The notes below the pieces were generated by a model that was given only the letters and a program-made list of their open reading frames with translations, was not told the origin of the DNA and did no database searches. Below, one piece after another: positions 1 through 12,300 of a DNA stretch of 64,000 nt. This stretch comes from Hemibagrus wyckioides (Eukaryota > Chordata > Actinopteri > Siluriformes > Bagridae), in NCBI RefSeq assembly GCF_019097595.1, contig NC_080710.1, positions 12,844,280-12,908,279 on the forward strand, in the 5' to 3' direction. The translations under genes were made by a program, and so were the position numbers. Every line of letters begins with the position of its first letter. Position 1 is the stretch's first letter.

Positions 1-191
1 TACTTCTTAACTTAGAGTTCTGATTCTAAGAATATTATTGATAGAAAAAGATCTGGAATCTTAGGAGATAAAAACTATTCAAGCAACAATAAACCCAGCA
101 CAATTAACCCTTGTCTCTCTACAAAGAGTAAAAACCACTTTAACTCACACTTAAAAAACATGACCACTTCCCATGGTGATACAGGACTTAC

Positions 192-344
192 CGGCCCCAC
201 ACAGTCACACTGTGAATGAAAAGGCACATATTCTTTCTCTCTGCTGAACATCCCTACAGCCACCATGTCCTTCATCGTGTGCTCGTCCTGACAGAACTGC
301 AGGTCAGCAATACTGTCAAACAGCTTAGCCAGATGATGGGTGAC
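192..344 (-). CDS. dnah11: dnah11 exon 29 (residues 1617-1667, last in window)
   Basis: The exon has 51 codons in phase 0, with a GCTCAG acceptor and a GTAAGT donor at 191-186. It encodes [14 protein letters not shown] and then [18 protein letters not shown]. The KEYVPF form is DNAH11-like. Bases 1-191 are the next intron, and the rest of the gene lies outside. Confidence 0.95.
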
Positions 345-3300
345 CTGAGCAAAATAATACAGTGCAGTGACTCATTTGTAACAGATCAAGAGAAACTGCT
401 TACAGTAATAGACGTAGTGCAAGAGCGAAAGTAGACAAAGAAAGGATATAATAATGCATGCATAATGATGGAATTACAGATGTACTGGTACTTCTAATTA
501 TAATCAATGCACAATGAGAGCAAGACAAGGCACTCTGACCCTGGTATGGTTGAATACCTGGAACTAAACTAGCAGGTATGTGGGAGGATCTGCTCAGGAA
601 GAGTGTTGACCAGGGTCAGAGTCAAACCAAGTGTAAAAATGTCTTCCTTTGATCATTATAATATTCTGGTGAGAAATAATGCCTTTCTAATTATTAGTGT
701 GTTGAACAAAGAAGTTAAATCCAAACAGATAAAGGTCACATGAAGAAAGGGAGAACTTATTATACTATTTTTTTGTACTGAATTATAATCAACACAATTA
801 AATCAAAGCTACAGACAGACACAGACAAAATGTAATACAGGATCATTCTACTCAATTTGATGCTGTCACATTGAAAATCTCCATAACATGTGACCACAAA
901 ACCCATATTTCAATAACAGAGTTAAAATGGAATAATGTCCTAGATGCATTATTTATAATAACTGTGTGCTGTAAGTTTGTTCCACTACAGGAACTGTACC
1001 TCTTTGGGCTGGTTGCCTTTGGAGAGAATATCCAGTAAGTCAGCAGAAGAGATGAAGTAGAAGCGTGGGAATGCTATTCTCTTTTTTTCAAGGTATTTGG
1101 CTAGTGCTTTCTCACACACAGCAAGTCTGGGGAAAAAGTGACTCGTCATCTGATGCCTTACCATACTGTTGAAATTTTAAAAGATATCTATATCATTTAC
1201 ATTTGAAAGGCAAACCTTATTTGCAAATCCTCAAGTATCTCCAAAAGATGGGGCTTGTTGGTGGCAGCAATGACATTCTTTGTTTCAGCACTTTTAAACA
1301 TTAGGTCCTGAGCACACATTAAATGGTGGTAAATAAATACAATTTGCAATCACTTGCTACAGACTAGCTATTTCATTATGCACACATTTTAAAAGACAAA
1401 TTATAAAGAAACAAAAAAGAACATGTTTTAGATCCTAGATTATAGTGCTAGCTCAAGTGGTTTATGCTCTGGGTTGTTGATCAGTGTTCAAGCCCCAGCA
1501 CCACCATGCTGCTACGGTTGGGCCCTTGAGCTAGGCCCTCAATCCCCCCTTCTGCAGGGGTTCTGGATCATGGCTGACCCTGTGCTCTGGCCCCAACCCT
1601 CCAATGGATGGGATACGAGAAGAAAGAATTTCACTGTGCAGTAATGTAAATGTGACAAATAATGACTACTTATCTTAACAAATAAAAGTTTGAAATAAAA
1701 CATGACATTACTTAATGCCATTACTTAATGCCAGGGTAAAGTATCAACTTTTTTACTTTCACTTGCATCATTAGAATGCATCTGTGCAAAATGCAGATGA
1801 CATGAATTCACCTTAAAGTCAGTGTCAATGGTGTGGAATCGCTGTGTCTCCTCTGGCAGCTGGTGACAAATGTCATCTGAGCCCATAAAGATGCTCTCCA
1901 GGTAAGCCCATGTCCTTTGCACCTCTAACCAGACAAGTAAGACTGTATCAGCCTGTGTGAGCTGACCCTGCAAAACCAGCACCTCCTTTTGGAAAAACTC
2001 CACTTGCTTAGTCTGCAGCATGGCCTGCAACTGTACCTGAGAGTGAACAAGATTAGAAAAAAACACTAAGCAGTGTACTCATCAGTACAGTTCCTTTAGT
2101 ATTTGAATATCCTGATTAAAAATAATAAATCTGACATTCATTGCACAGATCCACAACCAGCAACGTCAAAAGGTAATAATCCATGATGCTTTTAGGGGGG
2201 GGTTAAACATTTTCTCACAACCTGGAGCTGAGTACTAATTTTGGCCTGTTGTATTTTTAGGCAGTGTGGGAGTAAGGAGTCGTGAGATATGGCTGACTCA
2301 TAGCGAACAGCATTGTTCTGGGCTGAATCTGGCCCCTACGCATGCAGCTTGTGAATAAGGACACTAATGCATGGTCTGTACACCATAAATCAGACGTTTG
2401 AATGAAGGCGGCTGACAATAGGAGATCTGTCCACCCTCGGCTCAGTGCGGCAGAGACAGCACATAAGCCCTAAACACAATACTCATTTCCCAGCAACCGC
2501 TTGAGAGTGCCTCTGATAAGCTAGTTAAATATGTCAAGCCATAATGTAAATTATCTCTCATTTCATTTCAGCTTAACGTCTAAACACAGAGCTGCAACCC
2601 GATGAATATATGACATTCAAGATATTCAAGCAGAAAAAATATAGTTACTTTGGTAGTTCCTGTAAATTAATATACTTTGTAGACTTTTATACCTGATGAT
2701 CTTCCAGACTCTCAATGAGTTCATCATCGCACTTCAGCACAGGTGTCGAGGTACGGAAGTGCTCTTCATAAGTAAACTCCATCAGGGACCATGTCTGACT
2801 GATCTCGCTTAACGCCTGATGGAGAAGAAGAGAAATAAGATGAGTGCAACTCTTTACTGAAGCCGACATTGTTAGCATGCATGAACCAAGAACTGAAACC
2901 TTTTCAATGACCATCTCTTTCACTGCTTTAGCTACTGTATTGTGAACCTCATCTTCATACATGTGAAGCTGCAGAGTCAGTAAGTCTGCAAGGGTTGTTT
3001 TCTCCGTCACAGTAAAGCCAACCTGAGGAAACACTTTTAGCTGATGTAATCATGAAATAATTAAGATTTGACTTGTAGTTTTTTTAGGTAAAATGACAGT
3101 TTTCTAAACTATGTATAGTAAATATTACACTATTATTATTTTTAGTACCCCATTTCTACAATTCACTCACCTTCATGGCCATAGCCAGCTGTGCCCAGTG
3201 CCGCTCTCTCATAGCGGGGTTCTGTAGCTGAGTCACAGCCCGTAGTGCAGTCAACAAATCTTTTAGTGCATGGTCCAGTCCAACATAGACATCCCAACCC

Positions 3301-6300
3301 CGGGCATCTTTATCAAGACTCTGCATTTCCTGGAGAATAAAAGTGCATTGGTTAACAAATTCATAAATTCTTCCAAAAAGTATTTCCCTAATCATAATAT
3401 ACTTGCTGTTTCGAATAGGTTAGTCTTTTACCACCTTACATACTACATCAAATTAAAGATTTCCTGCTGACTTTTAAAGCTGAGTTTAAATTTGCAGAGC
3501 TGGCCTCCAGAACCAAGATTTAAGACACTGTCTAAACAAAATCCATCTGAATTCAACATTTCCAGAAATAACTATAGATGGGTGATAAAAAGCAACATCC
3601 AGGGTTTTAGTCAGGTATTGGGCCACCACAAGCCACCAGTTGATTCCCTCAGTTGATGGTTTGATAATGATGGTAGAGGATGATGTCTAAAGTAAGTCAA
3701 AAATCTCCCACAGGCATTCATTAGGGATGCAACCTGGTGACCGTGAAGACTAAAGCATATCATTTATATCATTTTCATATTCATCAAAACATTTAGTTAA
3801 ACTTATATGCCATGCGGATGGAGACATACTGGAAGCAATCATTCCATCACAAGACAACTGTTTCATCATAGATTAAAGTCAGTTGGTCATTAGTTTTGAA
3901 CCTTAGCTGTCTTCAATTTCTAATTACCAACAGCGCTCATTTATTTTTCAATTAGTTCTGTTTATTTGATGTTTTGTTTTCTCTTTTAACTGTACTGCAA
4001 ACTGCAATGATGGAACTGAATTTCCCATTGGAGATCAATAAAATGTATTTTATCTTATTTTTCTGCAAGGCCAGCTGCATAGTCTCTCTAACAAAATACA
4101 CATTATTGATGATTATGAATGCAAAAGCAGAACCTCTCACTTTTGCAAACCTCTTCAGTTCGGCATCCATCTGATCCACATTAATTTCTCTCCAGTGTGT
4201 CTCCTTCCAGACTTCCATTACACTCTGCAGAGAAAGATAATAGTGAGAGCGTTCTACACCATAGGATACAAATCCAGGATATTTACAGAAATTATAGGCA
4301 ATTTTGTCACAGACACAGCTATGAAATATTATTAGTAACATAGCTACAATGAATGTGATTGAATAACCTGAGCACACAGCAGCAGGTCCCAGAGCTGCTT
4401 TAAAACAAAGATCTGTCTCTGACAGAGCCTGAGCTGCCTGAAATCTGGGCTGCTCACTTCAAACAGCTTACAGGATTCCTGCAACATCGCTGCCTCCTGC
4501 TCTAGACTTATCGCCTCGCTGTGCCACTAAGGAACCGTGAGACAAAGGCAGGTCAAAGTCAAAGTGCAAAGGAATATTCAGAAGCGTTGGTGGAATAAAG
4601 ATAATTTAAATAAATGAAATGAAAAACAGGAAATGCAGTACTTGATCTAGCTGAGTGTATGGGCTTTCTGTGCTGGCATGAAGAGGAGCTTCCTTTCTAA
4701 ACTTCTCTTCAAACTGATGCAGCTTTATCTACAGAGTGATATAAATCATGACGAAGAAGAAAAAAATAAAAAGATTATTATTCATTAACATTTGCACAGA
4801 TCATTTTTCTCTTTAATCTTACTTAATGCTTAATATACAAAACCCAGCATCACATACCTCAAAGGCTGCATACTTCTTACGTATGACTGCCACTTCTGCA
4901 TTCTGCAGAGGAGCAACCTCATGTTTGACCGACCAGGCCAGCTTCTTAATGCTATTCCATCTCTCAGGTAAGTCCTTAACGAAGAAAAATCAATCCATGA
5001 CAAATTTATCAAGATCTGCTACATAAATCTGAATAAATCTGATCATTTCTATGTGCAATGTAAACCACAGGCTCTGCACTCATATTTGTTCACACAAGTA
5101 AAATGATCTAATCTGGTTCTGGTACTAAACCCAAAATCAGTGGTGCATTGGTGGTTCAGGTGGTTAAGACTCTGCATTATCAATCAGAGGATTGAGGTTC
5201 AAGCCCCAGCATCACCAAGCTTCACTGATGGGCAATTGAACAAGGCACTTAACCCTCCCTGCTTCAGTAGCACTGCATCATAGTGCTCTGACCTCAACTT
5301 CATCAGCTGGGAGATGTGATGAAAAGAATGCTGTAATGTATGTGTGGCGATAATAAAGTCTTCTTCTTACCCTCTGTTCATCTTAATATTATGTAAAATA
5401 TAGCATAGGCATGTAAAGATAGTCACCTCTAGCTGTGTGTGAATATTTTCAGGGAGTGTTTCTCCATACTGCTGAAGCAGGTTGACCACAGCTGTGAGTG
5501 GATCAAACATCTGGTCTGTACCGGGCTGTCTGGATCTGACAGCCAGCAGGCAGCCCATTACCTGAACCAGCCCTTGGTAGTCTCCACTCTTTACTGGCTC
5601 TCTTAGCCCTGAGTCAACCCTGATGATAAACTCCTCAAGGTCTGTAATACTGGAAAGAAAATACCAACCAGCACATAAAGACAAGCATGTCAGATTTATG
5701 TCACTCATAGAAAAGTACAAATGTACACCGATCAGCCATAACATTATGAGCAGTGAGAGGTGAAGTGAATAACACTGATTATCTTCTCATTATGGCACCT
5801 GTTAGTGGGTGGGATATATTAGGCAGCAAGTCAACATTTTGTCTTCCGATCAAACGGACGAGCTACTGTTGCTCAAATTGCTGAAGAGGTTAATGGTTCT
5901 GATAAAAAGGTGTCAGGATACACAGTGCATGATGGGTCATGGATGTTTTGGCAGCAAAAGGAGGACCAACACAATATTGTGGTCATAATGTTATGCCTGG
6001 TCAGAGTAGATGGGCTCTTTTCTCAGTGGAGACCCTTAAAAGTTCTATGTGTAGAATGTTACACAAACATCACAACTGGGTATAATTTCAGAAAGAAAAA
6101 ATTACAACAAATCCATTCCGGCAAGGGAGACAGAAAGTAAAACATTTAATCTAAAAGTCATCACATACTGCGTAGCCTATTTTTTTTTCTGATGCACCTC
6201 TCTTGAGCAAAGAGTGTATGGTGAAAATACTTCAAATGACAGGCTTGAGAAGTTCTTGAACAACATTTTTTAAATTCACATCTATTGCTTTGTACAATGC

Positions 6301-9300
6301 AACTGCTTTCAGTGGAAACAAAATTAGTTTTCTTCTCACTTTTCTGTCACATATGATATGAGGTGCTCCTTGAACATCCAGCTCCATTTTTTAATGGTGT
6401 TTAAAAGACTCATCTTAAACGAGCGAATATCCACCCTTAGCCAGCCGTCAAACACTCGCCAGTCCTCCAGCTTGCTCACTTGTGCATACAGTTCTTCATA
6501 ATGGTCAATCTGTTTAGAAAAATTACACAACATAAATTTAGATAATATAAATCCTAACATTTTAATTTGTCCCAAAATAAATAAATAACTATATATATAT
6601 ATATGTTAATGAGTTTTACCTGCTCTCTGAACTTGTCTGTTGTGGGTGGATTCACTGGTAAATCTATAGCCTCCCCATATGCTTCCACATATTCAGTGGT
6701 CAGAGTCTGACCATACAGGAGAAACTGCTTGAGAAACTCACTCTGATCATCCAGCCACAAGTGTGTGTAGTTTTCAAAAGAGCTCTGATACTGGGAGACT
6801 TTCGTGATTACATCTTTCACTCGCTCCATCACTTCCTGTCTCAGGTCTGAGAGGTCCAGCATGTCATCCATATCACCCTACCAACAAATATTAGACATCT
6901 GTTCATTTAAGGATTCATGTTACTAGACGTTAAATCACAGGTCTATCATGTATGAGCTTAAACAACCAAAACATGTTTTTGTGAGAATAAATAAATGAAT
7001 AAATAATTAAATTCACCCGATAGTCTTTCATATCCAGATGAGGTGCCACCCTCTTGATTTGGGTGGACATTTGGAACACATCCTGCAACAATCCCTTGAC
7101 TAACTCATAAAGACTATCGCCTGCGCTGATGTCCAGAGAGGGTTTGAAAACTATCTCAGACATGCTAAGCACCATCTGAGCCTCTAACAGAGGAGCCTGT
7201 CTCACTGATACTTCCATGTTGTTCACAAAGAACTCTAAAGAGTAAGTGATGGCATTGAAAAACCCTTCCACAACCATTTCATCCACATATTCCACATACT
7301 CCTTCCATGCTTCGGAATCATCGTCTGCTGTATAGAGGTTTTTGTTCTCCTGTAGCAAATAAAATGGAAAGGTATAGGAAACATGAGTATATTTAAAAAG
7401 ACAGGAACAATTTAGCACAAACAATAAAGTTGTCATACCTGTAACAGACTGTGTATGGTCTCTCCATCTTTTCTTATGCTACTGTATTTCTTTTCCACTC
7501 TTGCTGCTCTGTCCTCCATCATCAGCAGTGTATCTTTCTTACAGTCCTTCCTGCAGAAGATTGGCTGCTTGCTCCATCCCTTCATCAGCTCCTTAATCAT
7601 CTCTACATTGTCTCTAGTTTTTTGAAGCTTGCGCTCCATTTTATACACCATATCTTTCACCTGGCAGATATAGCTGAAGCAGCCTTGGTCTTGCCATGTC
7701 AGATCAGTCTCAGCCCGATACAGCTGCATATCTATGGCCTCTACTTCGGCTTTCATAAGAGAAACCTCTGCATCCACAGCCATGTGCCGTACTTTGTTGT
7801 ACAGCTGGACTAGTAACTGCAAACTACTCACGCACTATAGAGGAAATGGAATGAAGAGAATTAAGTCACTAAGTACTAACTGCTTACAGCATCCTAGAAA
7901 TGTCCCATATACTGTAAGACACAGCAAAGACAGTATCTAGGAATAACCAGTTGGAATCATAGAAATCATCACAAACCGTGAGAAATGTGTCTCTCTTCTC
8001 ATACACCTCTAGGGCAGCACATGGGATACTGGTCTGGTCCAACATCCGAAGATGTCTGACATCCCTCAGGACAGCTATCAGCTTAGGTTACAAGATAAGA
8101 TCTATTCATTTATTTATTTAAATGATAAAACTAAAATAACCATAACTCAAAACGACGTTAAAACATGTTAGTACTTTGATGCACTATAATAATGGGCTGT
8201 ACCTCTTGATTGAAGTTCACTGATAGGAAACCAGAAATTAAATCTCTCTTGATTAGGGGTTGGTCAAGGTTCAGCTGGCAGACCTGTTCCACCTTACTGC
8301 ACCAATCTGAGTACACCTCATTTTCATACTCATCCAGCAGTGAGGACATCTCCATGTATTTATGATATAATGTCTTCATGTCTGCTTCTTCAAAAGTCCT
8401 AGAAGGTATGTGATGCAGCATGCCTTACATAGTTATCATTAGCATTTATACAGTGACTTAAAACAACAAGTAAATGCTGTGATTTGTATTCCATTAATTA
8501 TTGTAAAGGCCGTTTAGGACTTGGGTGTTTGGAAACACGTACATGTCGCGCACCAATCGGAAATTTTCCCACAGAACCTGGATTCTGTTTCTCAGCATTT
8601 TGGCCCATTTCAAAGCACCAGACATGACAGGCATGTTCTTACTCACTGTGGCTTTACAATTCTTCCTCTGGAGACAAACATCACACAATAACAGCACTTA
8701 TAATAGCACAAATGTTAGTATGTACGCCATATGACTTATTGTGCTAATGGATAAGATTAATACCTGCTCTCGCTGAGAGTCTAGTAGGTATTTACATGTT
8801 TCCAGCTCAACACCAAAAAGGTGCATAAGTTTGGTGAAATTGGGAGTGAATATTTCCTTAATGATCCCTCTGTACATGAAAGGTTGAAACACTGCTAGAA
8901 GCTATGGACATAACAAAAGTGTCAGTGTTTCCACATTATTTTTTTGCTTTTGTTAATGACCAGTGATAGAAACCTACTTTGAAAGCAGACTCCAATCCTG
9001 AACAGTCTTTAAAGGCCAGACAAAGGATGTTGCCAAGCCGTCTATCATAGTCTGCAACCTTTTCTTTAAAATGTGCATAATCTTCGTCAAAAGCCTTTCC
9101 ATGAAAATAAACAGAAAATGCTATTAATTTCTGTTTGGCTTAATATAGTAAACATTGGTTATTTACCAATTATCTTGGAATTATATGCAGGGCCAGTTCT
9201 GATACAAGATTAATCAGTAGTGATCTTCTGATACAACATAAAAAGATTAAAGGATAATGTTAAAGAAAGATATTCATTAAGGCATCTCTAAGGATTAGCA

Positions 9301-12300
9301 TATCTTATCCCTCCTCGACAGGACTTTTTCAATAACTGTCACTGTGTTACTACCATAATAAACCAGCATATCACCATAGAACAGATGCTCACATGTTGCA
9401 AACTATGCAGCATATATTATCTGCCTCTTCCTAGATGACCTCATCCAACTCTTAACACTAACATGAAATCACTACATTTTATGACACTTTTATCAAACTG
9501 TTCACTGGTTGTAAAAGCGTACCTTGGATGTCAAATCTAAAGGATCATATTCACTGTCCATGATTCCTTTACAGAGCTGCTGAAACTCAGAGTGCAGCAG
9601 AAAAACCTGTTCGGTGTACATTCTTCCTTTGATTCCGCCAAAAATAACCTTCTCCAATTTTTGTAACTTGACCATGGTGAAGAAAAGATTCTGCAACACA
9701 CACATTTCATTTAGTGTGATTACTTTAGAACTGGACTTTAAAACCGATCTAAGATTAATCTACAACCAAAACCAGAAATGGTTATATCCCACCTCTAACT
9801 GAAGCACTCGAGCTGTGAAACAGTCAAAGAGACTAAAGACCAAAGTAGAAGGAAAGTCCCAGCACTTGCGTATGCCTCTGGAACTAGCCCAGGAGGCCAC
9901 CTTCTCTCTGTAGGTTTGGAACGTCTCTTTAAAACATTGAATAAGCTTCATAACAACCTGAAGCTTCTCCAGAGTTTCCTCAGTCTCTCCTCGTAGCAGC
10001 TCCCCTCCACACAGGTATAAGTTACCCTGGTTGAAGGAAAGGAGAATATAAAGTTTTTTCTTTATTTGAGCTGTGTATCTAGTGCCATTAATGCTGAATA
10101 AAACCTTATTCAGATGTTAAAGACAGATGCTCTGTTGGAAATCATGACTATGCTCCTTCTCAGATCATTTGGGTAAACTTAATGATAAGGTTCTATCCTA
10201 TTCAAATCTTAATCTCCACCATTATTACCTGCTGAATGAGGAGGTTGCACAGCTCCTGCAACAGCACTACAATGCGAGCAGGTTGCCGGTAAAATGAGCA
10301 GTGAGTCCAAACCAGAAAGATAACATGAAAGAGTGGAGCTATGAATGGTTGGATGGATGAGAATTCCCCCTTTTCGAAATAAGATAAGACTGGCCAAAGC
10401 TGCTGCAGGTAAAGATCCACATCTCTTGCTTCCTGTAATGCTTCAAATAAAAAAATAAAGTAAGACAAAGATCACAGTTACCCAGTCAAGTATAAAATAT
10501 GCATTTATTATTCAATATTCATTCGTTCATTTTCAGTAAGAGCTTTATCCTGTTCAGGGATCTCTAGAGTACATCCTTCATTGGATGACAATCCATGCTA
10601 TAGTTTACCATGCACACACACACACACACACATCTACACATGTACACACTTATTCACATCTAGGCAGACAAGTAACAAGCACTACCTGCACAGGCTTGTT
10701 GCATCAGACTATCATATACTGCTAAAAAGATCAAGTAAGATTAAACTTTATTACCATCATACACCTCCTCTGTAAGAGCTCTAAAAGATGGGTAATAGCT
10801 GCTGTCTGCCACTTCTAGGATTCTCACCATCTTCTGAATAGCTGGACTCTGAAGCTAAGAATAGGACACTTATAGCTACATAAATCAATCATATCATTAT
10901 TAGTAAATCACACAAGTAAAAGGTGTAGAAATGCTCATGGATACACCAACCTGGTCATGGATATTTTCTATGTTGTTTTTTCTGGCCCTCCAGAAGTTCA
11001 GTTCAGTGCTTGGTCCAGGGTTCAACCCTTTTGAGATGAGTTCAGCAGAATCTTCTTTTAAGACTTTTTGTATCAGATGGGCCCAGTTAATGACCATGGA
11101 CTCAACTGCATGCATCACCGCCCTTCTGTCATGACAGCACTGGCTGAAACTGTGAAATGAAAGGAGTATTCAATGGTTAAGTGGAAAATACTGTTTAAAG
11201 TGTGCTGTATGTGTAATAAGTCACATATGTCAGCCCTTACAATATTTCGAAAAGGTTTTTTTTGTGATTGTTGCAGCCAAAATAATGCTGGATGAAGTAT
11301 TTTCTTTTTTGTTTTGCAGAAAACTATGTGAATTGGTGAAATTTCCAACACAGGATTTTTCTTTTAGACTAGTACCAGTGTAGACACATGTAATTACTTT
11401 CTATGATATCTGTACTCATGTTCAATGCACATGAATTGATGAGGGTTTTAGCTGAATGTGTTTTACGATGACGTCACATGACACGTCTTGGCCCAAATCA
11501 GCCGCCCAAAGTTCCTCCAAATATCACAGAGTTTACTTGATTTTGCTTTAATTTTCTGTGTATGCAAAATTGGTAAATCTTGCAAGAAGTGATAGACAAA
11601 CATGCATAATGTATTCAAATAATAAACTCCATCTTACAGACTGATGGATGCTTCTGGACAGTCTTCTATCTTCTCCGTCATAGCCAGCACAGGAAGCACA
11701 GTTTTGCCATAGACTTGTCCTTTAACCACAGAGACCTTGCTTGATAAATTCTCTATGTGTCGAGTTACATCTTGGGATATCACATTTGGCCACAGCTGAT
11801 GATTCTCCTTGTTTGACAAAAGTGGCAAGCAGACCTTGACATAAAACATGGACACATTATGCATGGAAAGAGCTGTCTGATACTGAGCGGTGACTCAGAC
11901 ATTTATTTACATGCTAGTCTGCTGCATGATTTCAAACCTAAAAATAGGCTAGAGATAACATTCACCCTAAGATCCTTGGAAATGTTGATCAGTGCTGATA
12001 GATTGTAAGATTTTTAGATTTTATTTAATTTATTTCATTCCTTGTCAGGGTCATTGTAATCCATGGTGGGACACCAGCCAAGAGGCGGAATACACCCTGG
12101 ATGTATTCCCACACAGGGCAATTTATCATAGCTAATCCACCTACTGGCATGTTTTTGAAAGGTGGAAGGAATCTGGAAAAATCCACACCAACACAGGGAG
12201 GACATTTAGACAAATTGAGTTCAGGATCGACCCTGGGACCCTGGATCATTAAGACGCTAACTGCTCTCTGCAACCTGCATTTGCCTTTAGCAGGATTACC

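Noticed and set aside
1486..1494. tRNA gene candidates at B-box-like sites (also 5197, 28499)
   Set aside because: No cloverleaf or acceptor stem is visible; they are polymerase III boxes of SINEs.
3952..4377. Long minus-strand open frame as an independent gene
   Set aside because: It is dnah11 exon 22 (4141-4224) read through into both flanking introns.
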